From positions 1-64,000 of IMG/VR virus record IMGVR_UViG_3300037010_001702: 64,000 nt of DNA, one strand, 5' to 3'. The position numbers and the translations under genes were made by a program. The notes beneath the pieces were generated by a model. It made no database searches, was not told the DNA's origin, and saw nothing but the letters and a program-made list of their open reading frames with translations. Positions 55,501-63,775 of the stretch are shown here, one piece after another (the stretch's first letter is position 1; every line of letters starts with the position of its first letter). Origin of the DNA: a virus.

Positions 55501-56284
55501 GGTAAAGAATGGAACAAGTGGAGTTATTCGTACTATAGTAGCAACAACTCCAAAGATTGTTGTAACTAATGGCGATGGTAGTGCTGGCAATCCTTCTATT
55601 GATCTTGGCACTGTTAATCTTGGTGACCTAGCTAATGCCGTTGTTCCCACTCCATTAGCTGGTGATTCACTAGTATTTGATGGTACTAATTGGGTAAATG
55701 GTTCTGTTACTCCTAAGCTTTATGCTGAGCATCATGTATCAGAAGTTCCACCTGTTGCAGTGGGAATCAATTCTATTGCTCTTGGCTCTGCTGCAACCGC
55801 TGATGCTCATGATTCGATTGCACTTGGTGTGCAATCTCTTTCTAGATTGCCAGGTATCACTCAAGCTAATGGTCGTTTTGCAACTCAGGGCGATGCACAA
55901 GCAGGCAAATATCTTCTTAGAACTGGAACTATTAATGCACTCACTGCAGAGATGTTCTTAGATGGAACTAATGGTTCAGAAAGACTGCAGCTTGCTTCTG
56001 ATATGACCTGGGTGTGGGAAGCAACTATTATTGCGCACCGCACTGATAGTTCAGATCATGCAGGTTTCAAAATTAAGGGTGTGACTTACTGTGGCGCATC
56101 TCTAAATAGTATCACTATGCTAGGAAATCCTACCAAGGAAATCTTGGCTCGCAGCGACTCTTCATGGGATGTATCAGCTTCAGTTGATCCAACTCAGGGG
56201 TCTTTAAAATTGACAGTAAAAGGTGCTACCGGGCAATCAATCAGATGGTTCGCTGTAGTAGAAACAACAGAAGTTACAAACTAG
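52577..56284 (+). CDS. Large tail-fibre protein
   Basis: A 1235-residue protein with a GTG start. The shaft has three GYGITDAQPL repeats, a GTTAQRxDITGYTRFN...LEYFDGTVW block and one copy of the YVD...GDRVLVKNQ...NGIYVV module (about 53994-54350). Near the end a YadA-type head motif occurs (SIALGSAATADAHDSIALGV), followed by a C-terminal domain of about 130 residues (FATQGDAQAGKYLLRTGTIN, RLQLASDMTWVW, SIRWFAVVET) shared with the next gene. It is paralogous to the minus-strand fibre at 2189, but that one ends in an S74 chaperone instead. Confidence 0.9.
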   Translation: MADISLSFSAEGGISLDDLVGIFTGTTDPSIAGETAPLGSLFIRQNGQLFQKIGPLDTDWIGFSQGLSEAVKISSTDTTPNYLNSKLVVAAALIKDVINSGGNETLLLDLSDVGTPGTYTKITTDSKGRVISASNPTTLSGYGITDAQPLDQTLSALAVFNTNGILVQTAPDTFAGRTITGTANQISILNGSGVTGNPVISLPTSMLTLPGTEGFIPPSGTTAQRVDITGYTRFNATTSRLEYFDGTVWVQVDPSTGGTVTSIAVNAPSSGIQVSGSPITTSGTIVLSLANDLASVEGLNGLGFATRIATDTWTTRTINGTTGRVAVTNGDGISGSPTIDIDSAYVGQSSISTVGVINSGIWEGTVINTQFGGTGRSTIGNANTLLGVATTGTELEYKELVGGNGINLAPTPQQILISNTGVLKITGTANQVAVTPTLGTGYVTLSLPQNIDATASPVFAEVTVAADPTQPFHLATKHYVDNAIQGLQVKASVKAATTANVTLSGEQTIDGIVLVTGDRVLVKNQSAPAENGIYVVDAASWARAADVDDWAEVPAAFTFVEEGNTLQDTGWISTAISGGSLGTTAIEWVQFSSAGIIQAGTGLTKNGNVVSIANTAVSPGAGYNNFSVNAQGQVILASTIPYLTNNQTIVLGGDVSGSGTNAITTTLSATGVEAGTYTSVTVDTKGRVTAGTNPNTLAGYGITDAQPLNSYITAVTGLGNGIVIKDGDLAFSRAIIAGSSKVSVIDGDGIIGNPTVDVVEANLDLNNISGTLAITKGGTNLTTLGTSNQVLAVNVAANGLEYKTFTGTNIIVTSTDNEINFETVNNGTVTSVDVLGSTGITSTGGPVTSSGSIQLTLSAELQGLSALSALGFVTRTASNTYTARSIVSGASTISITNPMGTAGNIGLDLSTVGTPGNYYKVTTDIFGRVTSGATTIPWSVINLTPTTLAGYGITDAQPLNTILTGVVNSPFNGLMVKNGTSGVIRTIVATTPKIVVTNGDGSAGNPSIDLGTVNLGDLANAVVPTPLAGDSLVFDGTNWVNGSVTPKLYAEHHVSEVPPVAVGINSIALGSAATADAHDSIALGVQSLSRLPGITQANGRFATQGDAQAGKYLLRTGTINALTAEMFLDGTNGSERLQLASDMTWVWEATIIAHRTDSSDHAGFKIKGVTYCGASLNSITMLGNPTKEILARSDSSWDVSASVDPTQGSLKLTVKGATGQSIRWFAVVETTEVTN

Positions 56285-56296
56285 GGGAGTTCCTAA

Positions 56297-58891
56297 ATGG
56301 ATTTCAATCACGATACCGGTACTATTCTCACCGGCCTTCAAACACTTGACGTAACAACTACTCCTCCTCTTGGCGGAGTAGCTGGCGTTCTTTCAATCGT
56401 AGGTACAGGTGCAGTTGTTTTAACAGCTGGTACTACAGCACAACGTCCAGCCGGTGTAGCCGGTGCATTGCGTTACAACTCAGATATTTCTGACCTTGAG
56501 TACTACAATGGCACAGCGTGGGTTCAGCAAACCGGTGGTACTGTAACTTCTATTACTGCTACCGGTTCAACGGGTCTTACAGTTGGTGGTTCTCCAATCA
56601 CTTCATCTGGTACTCTTACATTCACTTTAGCACCAATCCTTTCAAGCTTGTCTTCATTGGCAACTTCTGGTTTGACTGTTAACAATGCAGGTGTTATCTC
56701 TGCTGTTACCATCGCTGGTACTGCTGGTAATATCGTTGTTACCAATGGCTCCGGCACTACTGGTGCTCCAACAATCAACCTCGCAACAGCTGGTACTCCA
56801 GTTGCTGGCTTCTTTGGTCAGATCACTACTGATACATTCGGTCGTGTAACATCTACTGGTGCTGCTACTTCAGCTAACATCACAACGGCTCTTGGTTATA
56901 CTCCAGTAAATAAAGCTGGCGATACCATGGGTGGCAACCTTAACATGGGTGGCTTCGTTATCTCTAACGTAGGCACTCCAGTTGCTGGCACTGATGCTGC
57001 TAACAAGAACTATATTGACCAAGCTATTGCAGGTCTTTCTTGGAAGCAAGAAGTTGCAGCTGCTACAACTGGTAACATCACTCTTTCAGGTCTTCAAGCA
57101 ATTGATGGATATACTACTGTTGCTGGTGATCGCGTTCTTGTCAAGAACCAAACTGCCGGTTCAGCAAATGGTATTTATATTGCTTCAACTGGTGCTTGGA
57201 CCCGCTCTTTGGATGCTGACGCTGCTTCTGAACTTGTTGGCGCTGCTGTTTATGTTACTCAGGGTACCTCACAAGCTAATACAGGCTGGACACAAACTGT
57301 AGACATTATTACTCTTGATACTACATCACTTGTGTGGTCTCAGTTCTCTGGTTCTAATACATACGTTGCGGGTGCGGGTCTTACACTTACTGGCAATTCC
57401 TTTGCAATTACTGCTCCAGTATCTATTGCTCTTGGTGGTACCGGTCTTACGACTACCCCAGCCAATGGTCAAATTGATATTGGTAATGGCACAAGCTTCA
57501 CGCGTACTACTCTTACAGCTGGTACTGGTGTTTCTGTTACTAATGCTGCCGGTTCTATTACACTTGCAAATACCGGCGTAACAGCTTTCACATCTAATAC
57601 TGGTCTTTCAGCTAATGTATCTGCTACAGGCGCTGTGACTGTTACCAACACTGGTGTTCTTTCTGTTGCTGGTACTGCTAACCAGGTTATGGTAAATGGT
57701 ACTACGGGTGCTGCTACAACTGGTGCAATCACTCTTACATTGCCACAGTCAATCGCTACCACATCTTCACCAACTTTTGCCAACATCACTGACACAGCTC
57801 TTACAGCTAATGGTCACGTTTATGCGGGCGCTGGAGGTATCCTTTCTTCTACTGCTGCTGGCACAAATGGACAGATCCTTATCAGCTCAACCGGCGGTGC
57901 ACCAGTTCTTGCAACAATCACTGGTACTGCTGGCCAAATTGGCGTAATTAATGCAGCTGGTTCTATCACACTTACCAACCTTGGCGTTACATCAAATGTT
58001 GCAGGGGCCGGTATTTCTGTATCAGGTGCTACAGGTGCAGTCACTATCGCTAACACTGGTGTTACATCCATTGTTGCTGGTACTGGTATTTCTGTATCAG
58101 GTGCTACAGGTGCAGTCACGGTTAACAACACTGGCGTAACTTCTGTTGCTCTTGCTCTTCCTGCTATCTTCGCAATATCTGGTTCTCCAGTTACAACGAC
58201 AGGTACTTTGACAGCAGCTCTTGCTTCACAAACAGCTAACACAGTATTCGCAGCTCCTAATGGTTCTGCTGGTGCTCCTACATTCCGTGCTCTTGCATAT
58301 GCTGATCTTCCAATCAAGCTTTATGTCGAAAATCCATCTACTCCTACAGCTCCTATAGCTGCTGGTGCTAATGCAGTTGCTATTGGTTCTGGTTCTTCAG
58401 CTGCAGCTGCAAACTCTGTAGCAGTTGGTTCTGGTTCTTCTGCAACTCTTCCAGGAAGCTTCGTCTCTGCTAGTGGTTCATTCGCTACAGCTGGTGATGC
58501 ACAAGAAGTTGAAGCATTGCTTCGCAACATTACAACAACTGCAACAGCAACTGAATTGTTCCTTGACGGTGTAACTGGCACCCAGCGTTTTGTTCTTCCT
58601 AATAACTCTGCAGCATCATTCACGATTATGGTAACAGCACGTCGCACTGATGCTACTGGTGGTGCTGCTGGCTATAAGTTCGAAGGTAACATCCGTAAGG
58701 ATACAACCTCAGCTTCTACAGCTCTTACGGGTACTCCATCTAAGACTGTTCTTGGTGAAACAAACGTAGGCTGGGATTGCAGCGTATCAGCTGATACAAC
58801 AAATGGTTCTATCAAGGTAACAGTTACTGGCGAAGCAGCTAAGACAATCCGCTGGGTTGCTTCTGTTAAGGCAGTTGTTGTAACTAACTAA
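56297..58891 (+). CDS. Tail-fibre protein, paralogue of the preceding gene
   Basis: An 864-residue protein. It has GTTAQRPAGVAGALRYNSDI then LEYYNGTAWVQ near the start, one YVD/IDQ...GDRVLVKNQ...NGIYIA module (about 56998-57350), a tandem 25-residue repeat (G-I-S-V-S-G-A-T-G-A-V-T), a YadA-type stretch (AVAIGSGSSAAAANSVAVGS) and the same C-terminal domain as the 52577 protein (FATAGDAQEVEALLRN, TIRWVASVKAVVVTN). It has a GGGGAG ribosome site. The repeated C-terminal domain is probably a trimer-closing or receptor domain. Confidence 0.9.
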   Translation: MDFNHDTGTILTGLQTLDVTTTPPLGGVAGVLSIVGTGAVVLTAGTTAQRPAGVAGALRYNSDISDLEYYNGTAWVQQTGGTVTSITATGSTGLTVGGSPITSSGTLTFTLAPILSSLSSLATSGLTVNNAGVISAVTIAGTAGNIVVTNGSGTTGAPTINLATAGTPVAGFFGQITTDTFGRVTSTGAATSANITTALGYTPVNKAGDTMGGNLNMGGFVISNVGTPVAGTDAANKNYIDQAIAGLSWKQEVAAATTGNITLSGLQAIDGYTTVAGDRVLVKNQTAGSANGIYIASTGAWTRSLDADAASELVGAAVYVTQGTSQANTGWTQTVDIITLDTTSLVWSQFSGSNTYVAGAGLTLTGNSFAITAPVSIALGGTGLTTTPANGQIDIGNGTSFTRTTLTAGTGVSVTNAAGSITLANTGVTAFTSNTGLSANVSATGAVTVTNTGVLSVAGTANQVMVNGTTGAATTGAITLTLPQSIATTSSPTFANITDTALTANGHVYAGAGGILSSTAAGTNGQILISSTGGAPVLATITGTAGQIGVINAAGSITLTNLGVTSNVAGAGISVSGATGAVTIANTGVTSIVAGTGISVSGATGAVTVNNTGVTSVALALPAIFAISGSPVTTTGTLTAALASQTANTVFAAPNGSAGAPTFRALAYADLPIKLYVENPSTPTAPIAAGANAVAIGSGSSAAAANSVAVGSGSSATLPGSFVSASGSFATAGDAQEVEALLRNITTTATATELFLDGVTGTQRFVLPNNSAASFTIMVTARRTDATGGAAGYKFEGNIRKDTTSASTALTGTPSKTVLGETNVGWDCSVSADTTNGSIKVTVTGEAAKTIRWVASVKAVVVTN
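58010..58120 (+). repeat. 75-bp period tandem repeat in a fibre gene
   Basis: The 35-base segment starting at 58010 recurs exactly at 58085 (beginning GGTATTTCTGTATCAGGTGC), giving a 25-residue repeat in the fibre shaft. Confidence 0.85.
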
Positions 58892-58903
58892 TAGGAAGTA
58901 AAA

Positions 58904-60343
58904 GTGGAATTTGACCACAGCTTTGAAGTAATCTACCCTTGGACATCAGGGGTAGATTCAATTACCTTAGGCGGAACAGCTGGAGTTAATATCCCAGCTG
59001 GTGCTACTGCGAGCAGAACATCTACTCCTGTTGCTGGTTCCATCCGTATTAATACTGATACTTCTCAATTAGAATACTATACAGGAACTACTTGGATGTC
59101 GCAGGGAGCAATCGCTGCAGGTACAGGCATTTCTATTGCTACGTCAAATGGTGTCTCAACCATTTCAGCTGCAGGTACTGGTACAGTAACTTCAGTTGCT
59201 CTGTCATTACCATCAATTTTTTCTGTCAGTGGTTCGCCAGTTACTTCATCTGGAACACTAACAGCAGCTCTTGCATCTCAAGCAGCCAATACGTTTTTTG
59301 CCGCTCCATCTGGAAACGCAGGAACACCTACATTCAGAACAATTGGTCTAGCGCAGAATGATTTAAATGATGTAACGATAACTTCAGCTACTGCTGGGCA
59401 GTATCTTACTTATAATGGTTCTCGCTGGGTAAATTCTAACTCTGATGGCGCTGGAAGTGCAGCGGGATTAATCGGATTCGGGCAGACTGGTGGGCAGGCA
59501 TGGACACTTATTTCTGGAACAACTTACTATGCAGATTTCCCTCATAATTTGGGAACATATAGTGTGGTCGTAACAGTCTTTGACAGTTCAACAAATATTG
59601 TTGTTCAACCAGATCTAGTTACACTTACTTCTGCTAATAATGTCCGGGTTCAAGTTACTGGAAACTCTAGAACACTTAGAGTAGTTGTAGTAGCATTTGG
59701 GTCATCAATCACAGGTGTAGCTACTCCTTCAGCAGTTATCACTGCTCTTGGTGGTGTAACAGTTAATACAGCAGCAACAAAATTAAATTTTGTTGGTCAG
59801 GCCGTTAATGTGACAGATGGTGGTGCAGGTGTTTCGAATATTACCATTGGTGCACGTTATACTTATTTTGCTAACTCATTAGACTCTGTTAATAGCACAG
59901 ACTTTGCTGTTAATGGTTTATCCCCTGTAACAACTGACCCAGCAAATCCTGCATTTAACGTTCGTTCATTTTCAAATACTACCGAAACTGGTGTTGGCTT
60001 CATGTGCTCCATCCCACAGGGCGCTACACAGGTAACTATTAGACTTAAAGGTCGTCCAGCCACAGCACCCACAGCATCATCTGTTGTAATGTTCAAGTTA
60101 TACAACAGATTGATCCCAAGTGGTGCTGCTATGGGAATGTGGTCTGGCTCCAATCTAGCAAATAATGTGATTCCAACGAATGCATTCTTTCAGTATTTTA
60201 ATCAAACACTTACATTATCCTCCCTAGGATTAACTGCTGGTAACTTGTATCAGTTTGAAATGACTAGACCTACTAGCGGTTTTACTGGCACCAACCTTGC
60301 ATTTGCATTCTTACTAGCAGAGCTTACACTGGAGTTCTCGTAA
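58904..60343 (+). CDS. Tail-fibre/tip protein (479 aa)
   Basis: A 479-residue protein with a GTG start and a GGAAG ribosome site. The N-terminal part repeats the GATASRTSTPVAGSIRINTD then LEYYTGTTW block of its neighbours. From about residue 190 it becomes globular (WTLISGTTYYADFPHNLGTY, SVVVTVFDSS), ending in a jelly-roll-like domain (LYQFEMTRPTSGFTGTNLAF). The next gene starts one base after its stop. It is a plausible receptor-binding tip. Confidence 0.8.
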   Translation: MEFDHSFEVIYPWTSGVDSITLGGTAGVNIPAGATASRTSTPVAGSIRINTDTSQLEYYTGTTWMSQGAIAAGTGISIATSNGVSTISAAGTGTVTSVALSLPSIFSVSGSPVTSSGTLTAALASQAANTFFAAPSGNAGTPTFRTIGLAQNDLNDVTITSATAGQYLTYNGSRWVNSNSDGAGSAAGLIGFGQTGGQAWTLISGTTYYADFPHNLGTYSVVVTVFDSSTNIVVQPDLVTLTSANNVRVQVTGNSRTLRVVVVAFGSSITGVATPSAVITALGGVTVNTAATKLNFVGQAVNVTDGGAGVSNITIGARYTYFANSLDSVNSTDFAVNGLSPVTTDPANPAFNVRSFSNTTETGVGFMCSIPQGATQVTIRLKGRPATAPTASSVVMFKLYNRLIPSGAAMGMWSGSNLANNVIPTNAFFQYFNQTLTLSSLGLTAGNLYQFEMTRPTSGFTGTNLAFAFLLAELTLEFS

Positions 60344-60344
60344 T

Positions 60345-61061
60345 ATGGCTATTAAGCTTAATTCGTCAAACTCGCACATGTATGTGGCTGGCGCCAATTT
60401 TCTAAGATCGATTGATCCCTACACTATAAATATCTGGATCAATGCAAATTGGAATGCTGGGACAGTATCTAGCTTTGTTGGTATGTACGACGGCACCCCC
60501 TTAACTGGTACACCTACAACAGGATTACAGATTGGCACGCGCAATGGCGCCGGAGATTTAGCTGTCTGGACATATGGGGGGACAATGTTAGTAACCAGCA
60601 CAAATGGTGTCATGACACCATTTAGCAACAAATATGCGATGGTTACATATACATTCGATGGTACTTCGCATAGATTATATCTTAATGGGGTTCTACTAAA
60701 TACAACTACGGGCAATACAGTTACTGGGACATTCACCCAAATTTATATCAATGGGTACCCACCAACAGGTAATGCTTATGAGACAGCAACGTATACATTA
60801 GATGCATATAGTTATTATGGCAGAACTTTATCTGCTGACGAACTATTAACAATTTATAATTCTGCTGGTACGCGTAATGGTATTTTTTATGGAGAAATTG
60901 TTAGATATGAGTTTGATGAATTAGCAGAGGGAGCTACTGTGACAGGTGCAGTTGATCTGTCAGGACACAATAATCCTATGCTTTATTCCGGCAATGGAAC
61001 AGCTATAACTTATACTTACATAGCTTCATATGCAGATTCAAATATAAGGCCAGTATTATGA
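60345..61061 (+). CDS. LamG/concanavalin-like lectin-fold protein
   Basis: A 238-residue protein with INIWINANWNAG, MVTYTFDGTSHRLYLNGVLL and the YYGRTLSADELLTIYNSAGT end, the pattern of LamG-type carbohydrate-binding domains. In a fibre cluster it likely binds host surface glycan. It overlaps the next gene by 4 bases. A TATAAATA inside it (60423-60430) is in mid-gene and is not called. Confidence 0.8.
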   Translation: MAIKLNSSNSHMYVAGANFLRSIDPYTINIWINANWNAGTVSSFVGMYDGTPLTGTPTTGLQIGTRNGAGDLAVWTYGGTMLVTSTNGVMTPFSNKYAMVTYTFDGTSHRLYLNGVLLNTTTGNTVTGTFTQIYINGYPPTGNAYETATYTLDAYSYYGRTLSADELLTIYNSAGTRNGIFYGEIVRYEFDELAEGATVTGAVDLSGHNNPMLYSGNGTAITYTYIASYADSNIRPVL

Positions 61062-61948
61062 CAACGGAAGTTTTAGGTACGTATTCATTTGCATCAGCAC
61101 CAACCGTCAATGGTAGCCCTGTTGTCTTGAACGACGGTACAGTGCCATCATTATCTTCTGGCATAGCAAGTGTTAGACCAACCGCTGGTGTTGCTGGAAG
61201 AATGTTTATCGACACGTCAGTATTAGGTATCTTTAGAGACAACGGTGCTACGTGGGATGAGGTAGGTAGTAATCTTACTCTCTCTCCTAAAGCAAATGAA
61301 ACAACTGTTTTGTCATCGGCTGGTGCAGCGACAATTGGTCTAGCTGATAATGCAATTATGCCAGGTTTTGGCGGTCTTACATTCCCCACGGGCACAACAG
61401 CCCAGCGGCCGGTTGCTCCTAACAATGGTCAAACACGTTGGAATTCCACGCTCAACTATGCAGAACAATTTAATGGGGCAGTGTGGCAGCCTTTGGGTAA
61501 AGTGCTTCAGTATATTACTGGAGCAATCCCGCAATCATCTGGTGCAATGACTAGCGGTATTCGCTGGACATTAGGTTCAACTGCTCCAACAACTGCTCAA
61601 GGATTCCAGGTATGGTCACAATCGGTCACACCTATCTCTGCAGCTTCTAAATTCGTTATTCGTTGCGCATTCACTGTCGCATATTCTACTGTATCAGTTC
61701 CTATCTATCTTGCCATTTATTCTGGGACAACCTGCATAGGCATGTCTCTTGTTGTTTCATCAGCATTAGCTAATCAGCCAGTTTGTATTGCTATCAACTT
61801 AGCACAGCCATCGGTATCAACAGCAGCTCTGACATTTAGTGCACGCATAGGAGTTACATCTGGTACCGGAACATTATACTGGAACCAAATGTCAACAGCA
61901 CTTCCAGCCCAAATGGTTACTGCATTCGAAATAGGGGAGATTCTATAA
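61058..61948 (+). CDS. Tail-fibre-like protein (296 aa)
   Basis: A 296-residue protein with two copies of the fibre motif (VRPTAGVAGRMFIDTSVLGI then FRDNGATWDEV; GTTAQRPVAPNNGQTRWNST then AEQFNGAVWQPLG). A C-terminal beta domain of about 150 residues follows (VWSQSVTPISAASKFVIRCA). It is another short fibre or tip subunit. Coupled on both sides by overlaps. Confidence 0.8.
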   Translation: MTTEVLGTYSFASAPTVNGSPVVLNDGTVPSLSSGIASVRPTAGVAGRMFIDTSVLGIFRDNGATWDEVGSNLTLSPKANETTVLSSAGAATIGLADNAIMPGFGGLTFPTGTTAQRPVAPNNGQTRWNSTLNYAEQFNGAVWQPLGKVLQYITGAIPQSSGAMTSGIRWTLGSTAPTTAQGFQVWSQSVTPISAASKFVIRCAFTVAYSTVSVPIYLAIYSGTTCIGMSLVVSSALANQPVCIAINLAQPSVSTAALTFSARIGVTSGTGTLYWNQMSTALPAQMVTAFEIGEIL

Positions 61949-62448
61949 TGGCTGCTAGCTACATTGACGTCATATCACAATTTTTCCCTAATGTGGGCGC
62001 TACTGCTGACGGCTCAGCATACGAGTATAATAATCTAATGCATGTTAGCGGCGATCCTATACCACCAAAATCAGAATTAGATCCATATCTTATAAAGGTT
62101 CTTCAGAATAACAAGTGGAAAGAAATTCAAACGTACAGAGATCAACGTAAAGTATTAGGTACTTTCGTTGTAGACAAATGGTTTAACTCAGATGACTTCT
62201 CCCGTATTCAACAACTGGGATTAGTTATGATGGGGACGAATATGCCGCCAGGCATTATGTGGAAGACTATGGATGGTTCATTCATTCCTATGACCCCACA
62301 GTTGGCGCAGCAATTGTTCTTTGCTGTTGCAACACAGGATATGGTAATCTTCGGAGTTGCGGAGCATCATAGAGTAGCTATGATGGCTTCATCTCACCCA
62401 GATACATATGATTTTTCACAAGGTTGGCCTAAAGTGTATGGAGAATAA
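61948..62448 (+). CDS. DUF4376-like tail protein
   Basis: A 166-residue protein with IQTYRDQRKVLGTFVVDKWF then NSDDFSRIQQLG, and IMWKTMDGSFIPMTPQLAQQ. The R-D-x-R...D-x-x-S-R...W-x-T-x-D-G-x-F pattern is that of the DUF4376 domain found at the ends of phage tail proteins and fibre-assembly proteins. Its start overlaps the upstream stop. Confidence 0.75.
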   Translation: MAASYIDVISQFFPNVGATADGSAYEYNNLMHVSGDPIPPKSELDPYLIKVLQNNKWKEIQTYRDQRKVLGTFVVDKWFNSDDFSRIQQLGLVMMGTNMPPGIMWKTMDGSFIPMTPQLAQQLFFAVATQDMVIFGVAEHHRVAMMASSHPDTYDFSQGWPKVYGE

Positions 62449-62450
62449 CT

Positions 62451-63086
62451 ATGCAAGATTTTCTTAGAAAGTATTTTGGATGGTTGGTGAATTGGATTTC
62501 ATCTACTATCGGTAAAATTAATTGGAAACAAACTCATCCAATTACAGATGCGGATAAAGCACTGATCATGTCTATGCTCGAAAAAGATTATTACATTATT
62601 GCTACACGACATAGTAATCATTTGTCAACTTATGCAATTAGCTTGGCTGGATTCTGCTGTACAGGAAGATGGAGCACTTATGGCCATGTATGCATGAATC
62701 TTGAAGGTGATGCCCCAGGAAAAGAAGATTTCCGTTTGGTTGAGGCTGTTGGAGTTGGGTCAAAGTATTCCACGTTTGATGAAGTATTTGGCGACTGTGA
62801 TGGGGTTGCTCTTCTGAAGCCACGTAATATGTCAATTGACCAATGGACATTAGTTCTAGACAAAGCAAAATCAGAAGTCGGTAAACCATATGATACGCTA
62901 TTTGATCTTTCAAATGATAAAGCAGTAAGTTGTGTTGAATTAGTTAGAGATGCTCTTCAAGGTGAACAAAACTATGCAACCGACTTTGCCAACTTTGATC
63001 GCATGATAAATAAGATCAACAATCTTACTCCTCAAATGTTCAGAGACTGCCCAGACTTTGAGGTTGTTCTTGAAATAAAGAGATAA
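62451..63086 (+). CDS. NlpC/P60-like (permuted papain-fold) peptidase
   Basis: A 211-residue protein with H79 (STYGHVCMNLEG), E98 (LVEAVGVGSKYSTF), FDEVFGDCDGVALLKPRN, KAKSEVGKPYDTLFDLSND and the catalytic-type C161 (AVSCVELVRDAL). The order His first, Cys later, is that of the permuted NlpC/P60 (YiiX/YebB) family, whose members cut peptides or lipid or peptidoglycan links. In a tail cluster it may open the cell wall or process a tail protein. It has an amphipathic N-terminal helix. Confidence 0.75.
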   Translation: MQDFLRKYFGWLVNWISSTIGKINWKQTHPITDADKALIMSMLEKDYYIIATRHSNHLSTYAISLAGFCCTGRWSTYGHVCMNLEGDAPGKEDFRLVEAVGVGSKYSTFDEVFGDCDGVALLKPRNMSIDQWTLVLDKAKSEVGKPYDTLFDLSNDKAVSCVELVRDALQGEQNYATDFANFDRMINKINNLTPQMFRDCPDFEVVLEIKR

Positions 63087-63467
63087 ATGTCAATTAACGC
63101 CTGCTCGATTAACGAGTTCACAATTAACACCCTGTGTGGAAGACGTCGGCAGGCTATCATTGATAGTCTGCGTCCACCAGTTCCTGTTATAGGTGAGCGT
63201 GGACATCCACAGCACGTTAATCCTGTAACGCAGGTTCCTATGAGCATCTTCAGAAGAGATGCTGATAGAGACGATGATGTTGAGATCACTAACCTTGAAC
63301 AGTCGCACGTGTCGGTCACTATCCAGTTTGCTGGGCAGACCTTCAGTCAGATACTTGAACGCCCAAGCTTTGATCCTGTGGTAACTGTTTACGGTATATC
63401 AGTTTCTGATCAAATAGACGAACAAGTAAGTATTACTGATTTTAGAATGCACGTTCTAAATGCATAA
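63087..63467 (+). CDS. Unknown virion-cluster protein (126 aa)
   Basis: A 126-residue protein: MSINACSINEFTINTLCGRR, RPPVPVIGERGHPQHVNPV and a beta end (SHVSVTIQFAGQTFSQILER). It starts directly after the stop of the peptidase gene. Its end overlaps the start of an endonuclease remnant. No family is recognised. Confidence 0.65.
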   Translation: MSINACSINEFTINTLCGRRRQAIIDSLRPPVPVIGERGHPQHVNPVTQVPMSIFRRDADRDDDVEITNLEQSHVSVTIQFAGQTFSQILERPSFDPVVTVYGISVSDQIDEQVSITDFRMHVLNA

Positions 63468-63745
63468 TTTCTACTGCTACATTTGGTTTAATCCTAAGAA
63501 CGATTCACTAATATATGTTGGCAAGGGCCATTGGGCCAAATCTCATCTTCAATCAAAGCAAACACGACTAAGTAAATTATTGAACAAGAGAAATTAAGAT
63601 TATTTTTCCATCTGGTGAGGAACAGGTTATTTCTAATCTGAATAGCTTCTGTAAAGCACGCTCGCTTAATCAGGGAAATATGACTATCATTGCTAAGAAC
63701 GGCAGGCCGAAGCAACATAAAGGTTTCAAATGCCAGTATGTATAA
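63460..63745 (+). pseudogene. Deleted GIY-YIG homing endonuclease remnant
   Basis: From ATG 63460 the frame reads MHNFYCYIWFNPKNDSLIYV then GKGHWAKSHLQSKQTRL, a GIY-YIG core start (YIW...YVGKG), and stops at about 63597. In another frame the next bases read FPSGEEQVISNLNSFCKARS then LNQGNMTIIAKNGRPKQHKG then FKCQYV, the standard DNA-binding tail of such enzymes. The middle, with the catalytic Glu, is deleted and the frames no longer join. Its stop overlaps the late octamer at 63741. Confidence 0.8.
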
Positions 63746-63748
63746 ATA
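63741..63748 (+). promoter_or_regulatory. Exact late promoter TATAAATA
   Basis: TATAAATA lies 28 bases before the ATG of the next gene at 63776 and overlaps the stop of the endonuclease remnant. Confidence 0.65.
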
Positions 63749-63775
63749 TTGCTATCAAATTCAGGATTCTTTAAA

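Noticed and set aside
60423-60430. TATAAATA as a late promoter
   Set aside because: It lies near the start of the LamG gene coding region with no gene start in a sensible distance; the codons (T-I-N-I) explain it.
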